Positions 36,698 to 44,317 of a DNA stretch of 64,000 bases are shown piece by piece. Each line of letters opens with the position of its first letter. Within the stretch, counting starts at the first letter, position 1. The DNA is from Actinoplanes campanulatus (GTDB lineage: Bacteria > Actinomycetota > Actinomycetes > Mycobacteriales > Micromonosporaceae): NCBI RefSeq assembly GCF_014647795.1, contig NZ_BMPW01000014.1, positions 124,001 to 188,000 of the forward strand. The letters run 5' to 3'. The notes under the pieces were generated by a model, which was not told the origin of the DNA, did no database searches, and saw only the letters and a list, made by a program, of their open reading frames with translations. Position numbers and translations under genes: made by a program.

Positions 36698-36820
36698 TGG
36701 GCGATCGTTGCCGAGCGGCGCGATCTTGCGCGATCGTGGCTTTTCGCGATCTTGGTGAGTTGACCACCTCCCGAGGTGGGCAAGTCACCAAGATCGGCCC
36801 GAAAGCTACCATCGCCCAAA
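36698..36820. repeat. Large nested imperfect palindrome
   Basis: The core at 36747-36796 has 24-base arms, CGATCTTGGTGAGTTGACC plus ACCTC against GAGGTGGGCAAG plus TCACCAAGATCG, with two mismatches and a CC loop. Further out, GTGGCTTTTCG pairs with CGAAAGCTAC and TTGGGCGAT with ATCGCCCAA. The whole could fold as one cruciform. No coding role and no gene close enough for a terminator. Confidence 0.7.
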
Positions 36821-37085
36821 ATCGCCGGCGAGTCGCGGTGACGCCGTAGCCATCCGAACGCGCGACTCGACATCGCGGCCACCCACGACCAAGAAACAGG
36901 CTCTCCGGCTACCTCGATGCACCACACGCGCCGGCGATCAGGGTTTCCTCGCTAACGCGGAGTTCCAGCCGGTCGGGCTTTCGGAGTGAGCGCACACGAA
37001 AGCCGCCACGTGGGCGATCACCGCGGCGATAGGCCCCGTAGGCGACCACGACACTGCCACCGTGTGCATCCACCGCGGTGTAAGC

Positions 37086-37252
37086 GCGACCACCCACCCC
37101 AGGGTGACCGGCGAAACGGCCGAAAGCGGGCAACCCCCAGTGCCTGGCCAGCAGAACCGCGACCACCGGCACCGGGTGACCGGCACAACGACTGGGAACG
37201 GGCAACCCGGGAACCTGGCCGGCAAACCGCGACCACCCGCCCAGCGTGACCG
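37086..37252 (+). repeat. Imperfect ~70-bp tandem repeat, about 2.3 units
   Basis: Units start at 37086 (73 bp), 37159 (70 bp) and 37229 (partial). Each begins GCGACCACC, followed by GGGTGACCGGC, then CGGGCAACCC and CCTGGCC with GCARAACC at the end. Units differ at many positions, so the repeat is old. It lies just before interspersed repeat copy D. Confidence 0.6.
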
Positions 37253-37327
37253 AAAGCAGGAACGGCGAGGTGGCCGTGACCGGCGGCAGCCGGGGTGACC
37301 GGCGAACAGGCCGGCCTGCCCGGGCAC

Positions 37328-37440
37328 CGATCTACGCCCGGCGGGCGCGGCACAGGCCGGAGCGGGCAGCGAGATCGCGCCGACCGGACGGGACGGCCCT
37401 GATCAGGCGGGGACGAGGTCACCCGTACCGGAAAAGAAAC
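37328..37440 (+). repeat. Interspersed repeat copy D
   Basis: It starts GATCTACGCCCGGCGGGCGC and runs through GGCACAGGCCGGAGCGGGCA, GGACGGGACGGCCCTGATCA and CACCCGTACCGGAAAAG. It is nearly identical to copy C over the first 45 bases. It points toward the 3' end of the flavin reductase gene. Confidence 0.7.
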
Positions 37441-37469
37441 GACACGCGGACCTCGGCCACCAACGATCT

Positions 37470-38105
37470 CTAGGCTCGGGCGATATCGGCTACCGGCATC
37501 TTCCAGCCGGTGGCCAGCCGGGACGGGTGCACGTTCGTGCCGCCTCCGAAGAAGTCGCAGAACTTCATGATCAGCGGGTCCCAGCGGTGCGGGTCGACAT
37601 AGGCGGTGCCGGGGATCAGGAGATCCTGCTCGACGTGGGTGCGCAGGACGTCCACGTGGAAGGCGGTCCCCCACGGATCCGGTGCGCCGATCGGGTGGGC
37701 GGCCGTCACCCGGCACTCCAGCTGGATCGGGCACTCCGTCACCCGCGGCGGCCGGACCAGGTCGGACATCTGCGGGGTCAGGCCCGCCTCGGCGAACTTG
37801 TCGGCCACGTGCCGGTATCCCTGGGTCAGCTTGCGGGGCGGCACCTGTCGGGCGCCGGTGGTGAGGGCGATCCGGTCCACCTCGGCGACCAGGCCGGACG
37901 GCACGAGGTTCAGCACGCATTCGCCGTACCGTCGAAGGTTTTCGGTGGTCTGGGCGGTGTTGCCGAGGCCGAGCACGGCGGTCTGGCCCAGCCACCAGGC
38001 GGACGACATCGGGGCCAGGTTCGCCGAGCCGTCCGGGTTGCGCGAGCTGATCAGCACGACCGGTGTGCCGAAGTAGAGGACCTTGAGTCCCGGAACCACA
38101 TGCAT
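37470..38105 (-). CDS. Flavin reductase-like FMN-binding protein
   Basis: A 211-residue split-barrel flavoprotein. The motif TPVVLISSRNPDGSANLAPM, then SSAWWLGQ, is the FMN-binding opening of flavin reductase-like proteins. ENLRRYGECVLNLVPSGLV follows, and VTECPIQLECRV is the second conserved block. Start at ATG 38105 (MHVVPGLKVLYFGTP) matches family starts; a longer frame to 38249 overlaps the divergent regulator. It may supply reduced flavin or act alone. The WYL regulator is divergent with an 80-bp gap. Confidence 0.83.
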   Translation of the reverse strand: MHVVPGLKVLYFGTPVVLISSRNPDGSANLAPMSSAWWLGQTAVLGLGNTAQTTENLRRYGECVLNLVPSGLVAEVDRIALTTGARQVPPRKLTQGYRHVADKFAEAGLTPQMSDLVRPPRVTECPIQLECRVTAAHPIGAPDPWGTAFHVDVLRTHVEQDLLIPGTAYVDPHRWDPLIMKFCDFFGGGTNVHPSRLATGWKMPVADIARA

Positions 38106-38184
38106 GCGCTTCAGCCTGTCCGCCGGCGGGCGGGGACGCTGGCGGGGATCGGACCTGGCGTTCCGGGTGGACGAGAATCGGGGT

Positions 38185-39147
38185 ATGCGCGCCGCCCGGC
38201 TGATCAATCTGGTTCTGCTGCTCCAGTCGCGGGGCACGATGACCGCCACCGAGCTGGCGACCGAGTTGGAGGTGTCCGAGCGGACCGTCTACCGGGACGT
38301 GCTGGCGCTGTCGGCGGCCGGGGTGCCGGTCTACGCCGAGCAGGGACGATCCGGCGGGTACCGGCTGGTCGGCGGCTACCGGACCCGGCTCACCGGGCTG
38401 AACCGGGACGAGGCGGAGGCGCTGTTCCTGGCCGGGCTGCCCGGACCGGCCCGGGACATGGGGCTCGGCGAGCCGGTGCGGTCGGTGCGCCGCAAGATGC
38501 TGGCCGCGCTTCCGGCCGGACTGCGGGAGGCCTCGGAACGGGCCGGGCAACGGTTCCACCTGGACGCACCGGGCTGGTTCGACGACACCGAACCGCCGGA
38601 GCATCTCGCCGCGCTGGCCCGGGCCGTGTGGCAGGACCGGGTGCTGACCATGCGATACCGGCGGGACGGGGAGGTCACCCGGACGGTCTCGCCGTACGGG
38701 CTCGTGCTGAAGAACGGGGTCTGGTATCTGGTCGGCAGGGTCGGGGACGATCTGCGGTCCTACCGGGTGGACCGGATCGCCGGGGTGGAAGAGGACGGCG
38801 CTTCGTTCGTACGCGAAACGGATTTTGATCTGCCGTCGTTCTGGGCCGAACGGGCGGCTGAATTCGTGCGGCGGATGCTGCGCGAGACGATCACGATCCG
38901 GCTCAGCCCGCACGGGCAGCGGATCCTGCGGCGCGTCGTCGAGCCGCCCGCCGCGCAGGAGGCCCTCGACGCGGCCGGGGAGCCGGATCCGGGCGGATGG
39001 GTGCGGACCCGGCTGCCGGTCGAGTCGATCGACGTCGCCTACACGTACCTGCTGCGGTTCGGACCGGAGGCCGAGGTGCTGGAGCCGCCCGCCCTGCGTG
39101 CCCGGCTCGCCAAGGCCGCGCGGCGCCTGGGCGAGCTCTACCGGTAG
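38185..39147 (+). CDS. YafY/WYL-domain transcriptional regulator
   Basis: A 320-residue regulator. The N-terminal winged HTH reads RLINLVLLLQSRGTMTATEL, then LEVSERTVYRDVLALSAAGV, followed by SGGYRLVGG. The WYL domain has YGLVLKNGVWYLVGR, and a C-terminal WCX-like segment follows. ATG at 38185 has a GGGG tract upstream. The flavin reductase is divergent. The SDR gene converges with a 10-base overlap and could also be a target. WYL proteins often sense small molecules or nucleic acid. Confidence 0.87.
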   Translation: MRAARLINLVLLLQSRGTMTATELATELEVSERTVYRDVLALSAAGVPVYAEQGRSGGYRLVGGYRTRLTGLNRDEAEALFLAGLPGPARDMGLGEPVRSVRRKMLAALPAGLREASERAGQRFHLDAPGWFDDTEPPEHLAALARAVWQDRVLTMRYRRDGEVTRTVSPYGLVLKNGVWYLVGRVGDDLRSYRVDRIAGVEEDGASFVRETDFDLPSFWAERAAEFVRRMLRETITIRLSPHGQRILRRVVEPPAAQEALDAAGEPDPGGWVRTRLPVESIDVAYTYLLRFGPEAEVLEPPALRARLAKAARRLGELYR

Positions 39148-40055
39148 CCGGTGACGTCGGCGGGCTTGCCGGGATCCTGCACCTCGACGAGATAGCGCCA
39201 GGCGTCCGGCCGGCTCCCGTCGACGTCGGTGAAGCCGTAGACCTTGGCGAGTTCGCCGCTGGACACCGACTTCCCGTTCCAGCGGGCGCGATCCGGGTCG
39301 GCGGCGAGGGCGGCGACGGCGCGGCCCACGTACGCCGGGGTCTCGGAGATCGCGAAGTGCGGCTCCTTGGCGCAGCCGTCCCGCCAGTTCTGCTCGGTGA
39401 CGCCGTAGTGCTCCAGCATCATCTCCGAGCGCAGCCAGCCCGGGGTGAGCGCCACCGCGGTCGCCTGATGCCCGGCCAGTTCCCGGGACCAACTGAAGGC
39501 GAGCCGGTTCACCGACCATTTCGCCAGGTCGTAGAAGACCGACAACCGATAGTTCACGGCGTTGTACTCGGTGGTGCCGTCGCCGACCTCGACCACCAGG
39601 CCACCCGGGTTGCGGATCAGCAGCGGCAACGCGAAATGGCTGGTCACGATGTGCGAGTCGACGGCCTGACGGAGCAGCCGGAACCCCTGGTCGAGGTCCT
39701 GCTCCCAGACCGGCTCGTTCCAGGTGGTCAACGGATCCCCGCCCCAGACGTCGTTGACCAGCACGTCGAGGCGGCCCTGCTCCTCGTCGATCCGTTTCAC
39801 CAGCGCGGCGACCCGGTCCTGGTCGAGATGGTCGACGGCCACCGCGATGCCGGTGCCGCCGGCCGCGGTGACCAGTTCGGCGGTCTCCTCGATCGTCTCC
39901 GGCCGGTTCATCGGCGACCGGGCCCCGCGGGTGGTGCGGCCGGTCGCGTAGACGGTCGCCCCGGCCGCACCGAGCTGCACCGCGATCTGCCGTCCGGCGC
40001 CGCGTGTCGCCCCGGCCACGAGGGCCACCTTCCCGGCCAATGCTTTCTGCGTCAT
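39138..40055 (-). CDS. SDR family NAD(P)-dependent oxidoreductase (large type)
   Basis: A 305-residue dehydrogenase. The cofactor loop is AGATRGAGRQIAVQLG, with YATGRTTRGARS after beta-2 (Arg/Ser, favouring NADPH), VLVNDVWGGDPL as the NxAG-like strand, and Tyr/Lys in FYDLAKWSVNRLAFS. The middle and C-terminal part (VTEQNWRDGCAKEPHFAISE) is characteristic of a larger bacterial SDR group of unknown substrate. ATG at 40055 is chosen. A 30-bp palindrome lies about 83 bases upstream. Confidence 0.85.
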   Translation of the reverse strand: MTQKALAGKVALVAGATRGAGRQIAVQLGAAGATVYATGRTTRGARSPMNRPETIEETAELVTAAGGTGIAVAVDHLDQDRVAALVKRIDEEQGRLDVLVNDVWGGDPLTTWNEPVWEQDLDQGFRLLRQAVDSHIVTSHFALPLLIRNPGGLVVEVGDGTTEYNAVNYRLSVFYDLAKWSVNRLAFSWSRELAGHQATAVALTPGWLRSEMMLEHYGVTEQNWRDGCAKEPHFAISETPAYVGRAVAALAADPDRARWNGKSVSSGELAKVYGFTDVDGSRPDAWRYLVEVQDPGKPADVTGYR

Positions 40056-40137
40056 GCCACCCAGGCTTCCGCCAAAACCTGACAACCGCCGTCCGATTTA
40101 AAACCGTCATCGGTACGGCGACACGCGCTCCGGCGAG

Positions 40138-40167
40138 GTAGATGGCATCTACGTAGATGCCAACTAC
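40138..40167. promoter_or_regulatory. 30-bp palindrome between thiolase and SDR genes
   Basis: GGCATCTACGTAGATGCC (40144-40161) is a perfect 18-bp palindrome. Adding GTAG (40138) and CTAC (40164) extends it to 30 bp with one mismatched pair; the unit GTAGATG is repeated. It lies upstream of the SDR start and 47 bases downstream of the thiolase stop, both on the minus strand. An operator for the SDR gene or a thiolase terminator are the options; the absence of a U-tract and the internal repetition favour an operator. Confidence 0.5.
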
Positions 40168-40213
40168 CTGTTCGCAGGCACCGGGTTAGTGGGTGCTGCC
40201 TGTCGACGCTGAA

Positions 40214-41404
40214 TCAGACCGGTTCCAGGAGGATCGCGGAACCCTGGCCGCCTCCTCCACAGATGGCGGCGGCGCCCAGGCCGGTGGTGCCCGGCTCGTG
40301 GAGCTGGCGGGCCAGGGTGCCCACGATGCGGGCGCCGGAGGCGCCGATCGGGTGGCCCAGGGCGATGGCTCCGCCGTGGACGTTGACGATGTCCGGGTCG
40401 ATGCCCAGGGCGTTCACCGAGGCCAGGGCCACCGACGCGAACGCCTCGTTGATCTCCACCCGGCCCAGGGCGGACGGGTCGGCGCCGAGGTCCTTCAAGG
40501 CCGCCTCGATGGCGGCGGCGGGTTGCAGGTGCAGGCGTACGTCCGGGCCCGCGACCATCGACGACGCCAGCACCCGGGCCAGCGGGCGGGCGCCGTGGGC
40601 GGCCGCCGCGGTCGCGCTCATCAGGACCAGGGCGGCGGCGCCGTCGGTGAGCGGGGAGGCGTTGCCCGCGGTGATCGTGCCGTCGGCCGCGAACGCGGGG
40701 CGCAGCTTCGCGAGAGCCTCCGCGGTGGTGCCGGGGCGGATGCCGTCGTCGGCGTCCAGGAGGCGGTCGCTGAGGCGGCGGTCGCCGAGGCGGCGGTCGC
40801 GGACCGGGAACGGCTCGATCTCGCCGGTCAGGAAGGCGTGCGAGGCCTCGGCCCGCTGGTGGGAGCGGGCGGCCCACGCGTCCTGGGCGGGGCGGTCGAT
40901 GCCGAGGTCGTTGTTGCCGGCCTCGGTGGACGCGCCCATCGAACGCTGCTCGAACGCGTCGGTGAGCCCGTCCTGTTCCAGGGTGTCGAGGACCTCGATC
41001 GCGCCGTAGCGGGTGCCGGCCCGGCCGCCCCGCCAGGCGTGCGGGGCCAGCGACATCGACTCCATGCCGACGGCGACGGCCACGTCCGCGCGGCCGGACT
41101 CGATGGCGGCGACACCGGCCGCGACGGCCTCCAGGCCGGACAGGCAGACGGCGTTGAGGGTGGTGGCGGGGGCGCCCAGCGGAATGCCGGCGGCCACTGC
41201 GGCCTGGCGGGCCGGGTTCTGCCCGGCCAAGCCCTGCAACACCTGGCCGGCGAAGACGCGCTGCACGGCCGCGGCCGGCACGCCGGCGCGGGCCAGGGCC
41301 GCCCGGATGGCGTGGGCGCCGAGTTCGGCCGCCGGCACGGTGGCGAGAGATCCGGAGAAACGAACGAACGGGGTACGGGCATAGCCCGCGATCACGACGC
41401 TCAT
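40214..41404 (-). CDS. Acetyl-CoA acetyltransferase (thiolase)
   Basis: A 396-residue thiolase. The active-site Cys is in LNAVCLSGLEAV, the His in GGAIALGHPIGASGARI, and the second Cys in ICGGGGQGSAILL. It cleaves acetoacetyl-CoA (or beta-ketoadipyl-CoA). It lies downstream of the two CoA-transferase subunits on the same strand, the order expected of an acetoacetate-use operon. A short repeated DRRLGDRRLSDRLL run near the middle is unusual but in frame. Confidence 0.9.
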   Translation of the reverse strand: MSVVIAGYARTPFVRFSGSLATVPAAELGAHAIRAALARAGVPAAAVQRVFAGQVLQGLAGQNPARQAAVAAGIPLGAPATTLNAVCLSGLEAVAAGVAAIESGRADVAVAVGMESMSLAPHAWRGGRAGTRYGAIEVLDTLEQDGLTDAFEQRSMGASTEAGNNDLGIDRPAQDAWAARSHQRAEASHAFLTGEIEPFPVRDRRLGDRRLSDRLLDADDGIRPGTTAEALAKLRPAFAADGTITAGNASPLTDGAAALVLMSATAAAAHGARPLARVLASSMVAGPDVRLHLQPAAAIEAALKDLGADPSALGRVEINEAFASVALASVNALGIDPDIVNVHGGAIALGHPIGASGARIVGTLARQLHEPGTTGLGAAAICGGGGQGSAILLEPV

Positions 41405-41443
41405 GTCAGCTCCACATGTGATCGGCTGGAGGGGTGAAGGCGG

Positions 41444-42079
41444 TCACGTCGACTCGACGGTGAAGTCGGCGCCGGTCATGGCGCGTAGGCCGTCGATGGT
41501 CTGGTCGTCGGCGAGGCGGCGCAGGATCAGCTTGTCGCCGGCCACGTCGAAGACGGCCCGGTCGGAGATGATGCGGTCGACGACGCCGGCGCCGGTCAGC
41601 GGCAACGTGCACCTCTCGACGATCTTCGGGCTGCCGTCCTTCGCCACGTGCTCGGTGACGACGATGACGCGCGGGGTGCCGGCGACCAGGTCCATCGCGC
41701 CGCCCATGCCCTTGACGAGCTTGCCGGGGATGGTCCAGTTGGCCAGGTCACCGTTGGCCGCCACCTGGAGCGCGCCGAGGATGGCGGTCTGCACGTGACC
41801 GCCGCGGATCATGCCGAACGAGGTGGCCGAGTCGAACACCGACGCCCCGGCCAGCAGGGTGACGGTCTGCTTGCCGGCGTTGATCAGGTCCGGGTCCTCG
41901 TCACCCTCGTACGGGAACGGCCCCATGCCGAGGATGCCGTTCTCACTCTGCAACGTCACCCGTACCCCGGTGGGCAGATGGTTGGCGACCAGGGTGGGGA
42001 TGCCGATGCCGAGGTTGACGTACTGGCCGTCGGTCAACTCGGAGGCCGCGATCGCCGCCATGTCGTCACGCGTCCACAC
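41444..42079 (-). CDS. 3-oxoacid CoA-transferase subunit B
   Basis: A 211-residue subunit. The catalytic Glu is in [33 protein letters not shown] and [16 protein letters not shown] are family blocks. GTG 42079 (start [11 protein letters not shown]) matches typical B-subunit starts and overlaps subunit A by 14 bases, implying coupled translation and 1:1 complex formation. It transfers CoA from succinyl-CoA to acetoacetate (or 3-oxoadipate). Confidence 0.9.
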   Translation of the reverse strand: MWTRDDMAAIAASELTDGQYVNLGIGIPTLVANHLPTGVRVTLQSENGILGMGPFPYEGDEDPDLINAGKQTVTLLAGASVFDSATSFGMIRGGHVQTAILGALQVAANGDLANWTIPGKLVKGMGGAMDLVAGTPRVIVVTEHVAKDGSPKIVERCTLPLTGAGVVDRIISDRAVFDVAGDKLILRRLADDQTIDGLRAMTGADFTVEST

Positions 42080-42770
42080 GGGCCCGCACCGTCCTCTGCT
42101 CGATGTCCTTGTCACGGATCTCGGTCGCCACCAGGTGCCGCACGAAGATGCCGGGGGTGTGCACGTCGTCCGGGTGCAGGTGGACGTCCTCGACGATCTC
42201 GGCCTCGGCGATGGTGATCCGTCCGGCGGCGGCGACCAGCGGGTTGAAGTTGCGGGCGGTCAGCCGGAACCGCAGGTTGCCCTCGAGGTCGGCACGATGG
42301 GCGCGCACCAGGGCCAGATCCGTGACGATGGCGCGCTCGAGGACCGTACGCATGCCGTCGAAGTCCTTGTGGGGTTTGCCGTCGGCGACCGGGGTGCCGG
42401 CGCCGGTCGGGGTGTAGAAGGCGGGGATGCCGGCGCCGCCGGCGCGGAGGCGTTCGGCGAGGGTGCCCTGTGGGACGAACTCGACGTCCAGCTCACCGTC
42501 CAGGTACTGCTGGGCGAAGAGCCGGTTCTCGCCGACGTAGGAGGCGAGGACCTTGCGGACCTGGCGGTTCTCCAGCAGCAGGCCGAGGCCCTTGCCGTCG
42601 ACGCCCATGTTGTTGCTGACGATGGTGAGGTCTCTGACGCCGCTGTCCCGTAGCGCGGTGATCAGCGAGGTGGGGATGCCGGACAGGCCGAAGCCGCCGA
42701 CCGCCACGGTCATGCCGTCCCGGGCGACGGCGGCGACGGCTTTCGCCGCGCTGTCGACGAGTTTGCTCAT
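42066..42770 (-). CDS. 3-oxoacid CoA-transferase subunit A
   Basis: A 234-residue subunit. [20 protein letters not shown] is the CoA-binding glycine-rich block, followed by [20 protein letters not shown] and [20 protein letters not shown]. Its closeness to bacterial ScoA supports acetoacetate over 3-oxoadipate. ATG at 42770 starts the operon. The IclR regulator is divergent 89 bases away. Confidence 0.9.
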   Translation of the reverse strand: MSKLVDSAAKAVAAVARDGMTVAVGGFGLSGIPTSLITALRDSGVRDLTIVSNNMGVDGKGLGLLLENRQVRKVLASYVGENRLFAQQYLDGELDVEFVPQGTLAERLRAGGAGIPAFYTPTGAGTPVADGKPHKDFDGMRTVLERAIVTDLALVRAHRADLEGNLRFRLTARNFNPLVAAAGRITIAEAEIVEDVHLHPDDVHTPGIFVRHLVATEIRDKDIEQRTVRARVDA

Positions 42771-42845
42771 GGCCGGGCACGCTAGGCACACCGGCCGCGC
42801 GGACCGGCACATTGATCGCTGTGTGATCGCGGTGAGCGGAAGGTG

Positions 42846-42860
42846 CTCATAATGTGAGCA
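42846..42860 (+). promoter_or_regulatory. Leaderless promoter and operator of the IclR gene
   Basis: CATAAT at 42848-42853 is a good -10 box, with the gene's ATG at 42860 where transcription should begin. The inverted repeat GCTCA-TAATG-TGAGC (42846-42860) covers it, consistent with autorepression and control of the divergent CoA-transferase operon. Confidence 0.55.
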
Positions 42861-43582
42861 TGCAGGGGTCGCAGTTGGTGGCGCGGGTGGCGGCGGTGCT
42901 GCGCCGGGTGGGTTCCGGCGCGGCGCAGGGGGTGACCACCGCGGAGGTGGCGTCGGCGACCGGGCTGCCGCGGTCGACGGCGCAGCGGGTGCTCGCGGCG
43001 CTGGCCGAGGAGGGGTTCGTCGACCGGGACGCCCGGCGCGGCCGGTGGTATCCGGGACCCGAGTTGTTCCTGCTCGGGTCGGTGGCGGCGGAGCGTTACG
43101 ACGTGACGTCCACGGCCCGGGAGGTGCTGCGCTCGCTGGCCGAACGGACCGGGGAGAGCGCCTTCTTCTCGGCCCGGCGCGGCGGGGAGACGGTGTGCCT
43201 GGCCGAGGTGGAGGGCAGTTTCCCGCTGCGGTCGCACGTGCTGTACGAGGGTCTGCGGCTGCCGCTGGGGGTGGCGTCGGCGGGGCTGGCGATCCTGGCG
43301 TACCTGCCCCTGGAGGAGGCCGCGCCCTACGTCGACACGCCGGAGCTGACGAAACGGGTGGCGGCCACCCGGCGGCGGGGGTACGCGGTGAACCCCGGCC
43401 TGATCGTCCCGGGCAGCTGGGGTGTGGGGGCGGTGGTGTTCGACCGGACCGGCGCCCCGGCCTGGGCGCTGAGCCTGACCGGTGTGGAGTCCCGGTTCAA
43501 CGGCGACCGGACCGCTCAGCTCGGCGCCCTGCTGCTGGAGGCGGCGCACGCGCTGACCCGGCGGATCGCCCACCGGCCCTGA
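42860..43582 (+). CDS. IclR family transcriptional regulator
   Basis: A 240-residue regulator. The N-terminal winged HTH has GVTTAEVASATGLPRSTAQR followed by VLAALAEEGFVDRD. The effector domain has SHVLYEGLRLPLGVASAGLA and RRRGYAVNPGLIVPGSWGVG, the IclR effector signature. ATG at 42860 directly follows a -10 box, so the message is likely leaderless. It probably controls the divergent CoA-transferase/thiolase operon; beta-ketoadipate and acetoacetate pathways are often under IclR proteins. Confidence 0.88.
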   Translation: MQGSQLVARVAAVLRRVGSGAAQGVTTAEVASATGLPRSTAQRVLAALAEEGFVDRDARRGRWYPGPELFLLGSVAAERYDVTSTAREVLRSLAERTGESAFFSARRGGETVCLAEVEGSFPLRSHVLYEGLRLPLGVASAGLAILAYLPLEEAAPYVDTPELTKRVAATRRRGYAVNPGLIVPGSWGVGAVVFDRTGAPAWALSLTGVESRFNGDRTAQLGALLLEAAHALTRRIAHRP

Positions 43583-43602
43583 TCCCCTATCGTTCCGTAT
43601 CG

Positions 43603-44241
43603 ATGAGGCAGCCCACCAGAGAGCCCGGACGCGGGCCGCGCGCCGAGCGGGTCGAGCACACCCGGGCCCGGATCCTGGTCGCGGCCGAGCGGCTCTTCGC
43701 CGAGCACGGCGTCTTCAACGTGTCCAACCGGCAGATCAGCGAGGCGGCCGGGCAGGGCAACAACACGGCGGTGAGCTACCACTTCGGCAGCAAGAACGAC
43801 CTGGTGCGGGCGATCATCGCGCGGCACGCCGCGCCGGTGGAGGAGATCCGGCGGCGACTGCACGACCGGTACGCCGGCAGCGCCACCCTGCGGGACTGGG
43901 TCACCTGCACGGTCCGGCCGATCACCGACCACCTGGCCACGCTGGGCAGTCCGAGCTGGTACGCCCGGTTCGCCGCCCAGTTGATGACCGAGCCGACGCT
44001 GCGGCAGCTGGCGGCCGCCGAGTTCGAGGGGGTGGAGATGCTGCACCGGGTCACCGAGCGGCTGCACGACTGCCTGCCGGATCTGCCGCCGCCGGTCCGC
44101 CTGGAACGTGACGACATGGCCCGTACCCTGATCGTGCATTTCTGCGCGGAGCGGGAGCGCACCGCCGACCCGGCGTGGCAGTCGATCGCGGGCGGTCTGA
44201 TCAACGCGATCGAAGGGCTCTACCGAGCGCCGAACCTCTGA
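43603..44241 (+). CDS. TetR family transcriptional regulator
   Basis: A 212-residue regulator. The HTH is in RARILVAAERLFAEHGVFNV, then ISEAAGQGNNTAVSYHFGSK. It lies 20 bases after the IclR gene and 76 bases before a Baeyer-Villiger monooxygenase gene. The 12-bp palindrome AATCAGCTGATT (44293-44304) in that gap is a likely operator, so control of the monooxygenase is inferred. Confidence 0.86.
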   Translation: MRQPTREPGRGPRAERVEHTRARILVAAERLFAEHGVFNVSNRQISEAAGQGNNTAVSYHFGSKNDLVRAIIARHAAPVEEIRRRLHDRYAGSATLRDWVTCTVRPITDHLATLGSPSWYARFAAQLMTEPTLRQLAAAEFEGVEMLHRVTERLHDCLPDLPPPVRLERDDMARTLIVHFCAERERTADPAWQSIAGGLINAIEGLYRAPNL

Positions 44242-44292
44242 TCACCCAGCGTCCACATCGTCCGGTGCACCCTGGGGCCCACACTTTAAGTC

Positions 44293-44304
44293 AATCAGCT
44301 GATT
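44293..44304. promoter_or_regulatory. Possible operator upstream of the Baeyer-Villiger monooxygenase
   Basis: AATCAGCTGATT is a perfect 12-bp palindrome inside an AT-rich stretch (TTTAAG before, TTTAAA after), 14 bases before the ATG at 44318. It is the only AT-rich site nearby and probably overlaps the promoter. Confidence 0.45.
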
Positions 44305-44317
44305 TAAAATCCACCTC

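Larger units (their letters stand above)
36193..37469. other. 1.28-kb gene-free region built of repeats
   Basis: I find no credible gene: open frames here have no RBS-supported start and no recognisable protein content. The region holds two copies of the interspersed repeat in opposite orientation (36231-36366 and 37328-37440), a large imperfect palindrome (about 36698-36820), and about 70-bp imperfect tandem repeats (37086-37252). It is flanked by the VOC and flavin reductase genes. It could be a non-autonomous mobile element or a repeat-rich intergenic island. Confidence 0.6.

Noticed and set aside
36344-37327. Several 70-140 codon frames in the 36.2-37.5 kb region
   Set aside because: None has an RBS or recognisable content; several translate the interspersed repeat itself.
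36231-37440. Reading repeats C and D as an insertion sequence
   Set aside because: There is no transposase frame between them and no clear target duplication, so only a non-autonomous element could be proposed.
37018-40110. 1030-codon minus-strand open frame spanning the repeat region to the SDR gene
   Set aside because: It passes through at least three real genes in other frames and repeats; it is an effect of GC-rich codon structure.
40757-40802. Short GGCGGTCGC tandem repeat inside the thiolase gene considered as a mobile or CRISPR-like repeat
   Set aside because: Three imperfect units in frame within coding sequence; it encodes a repeated DRRL peptide only.
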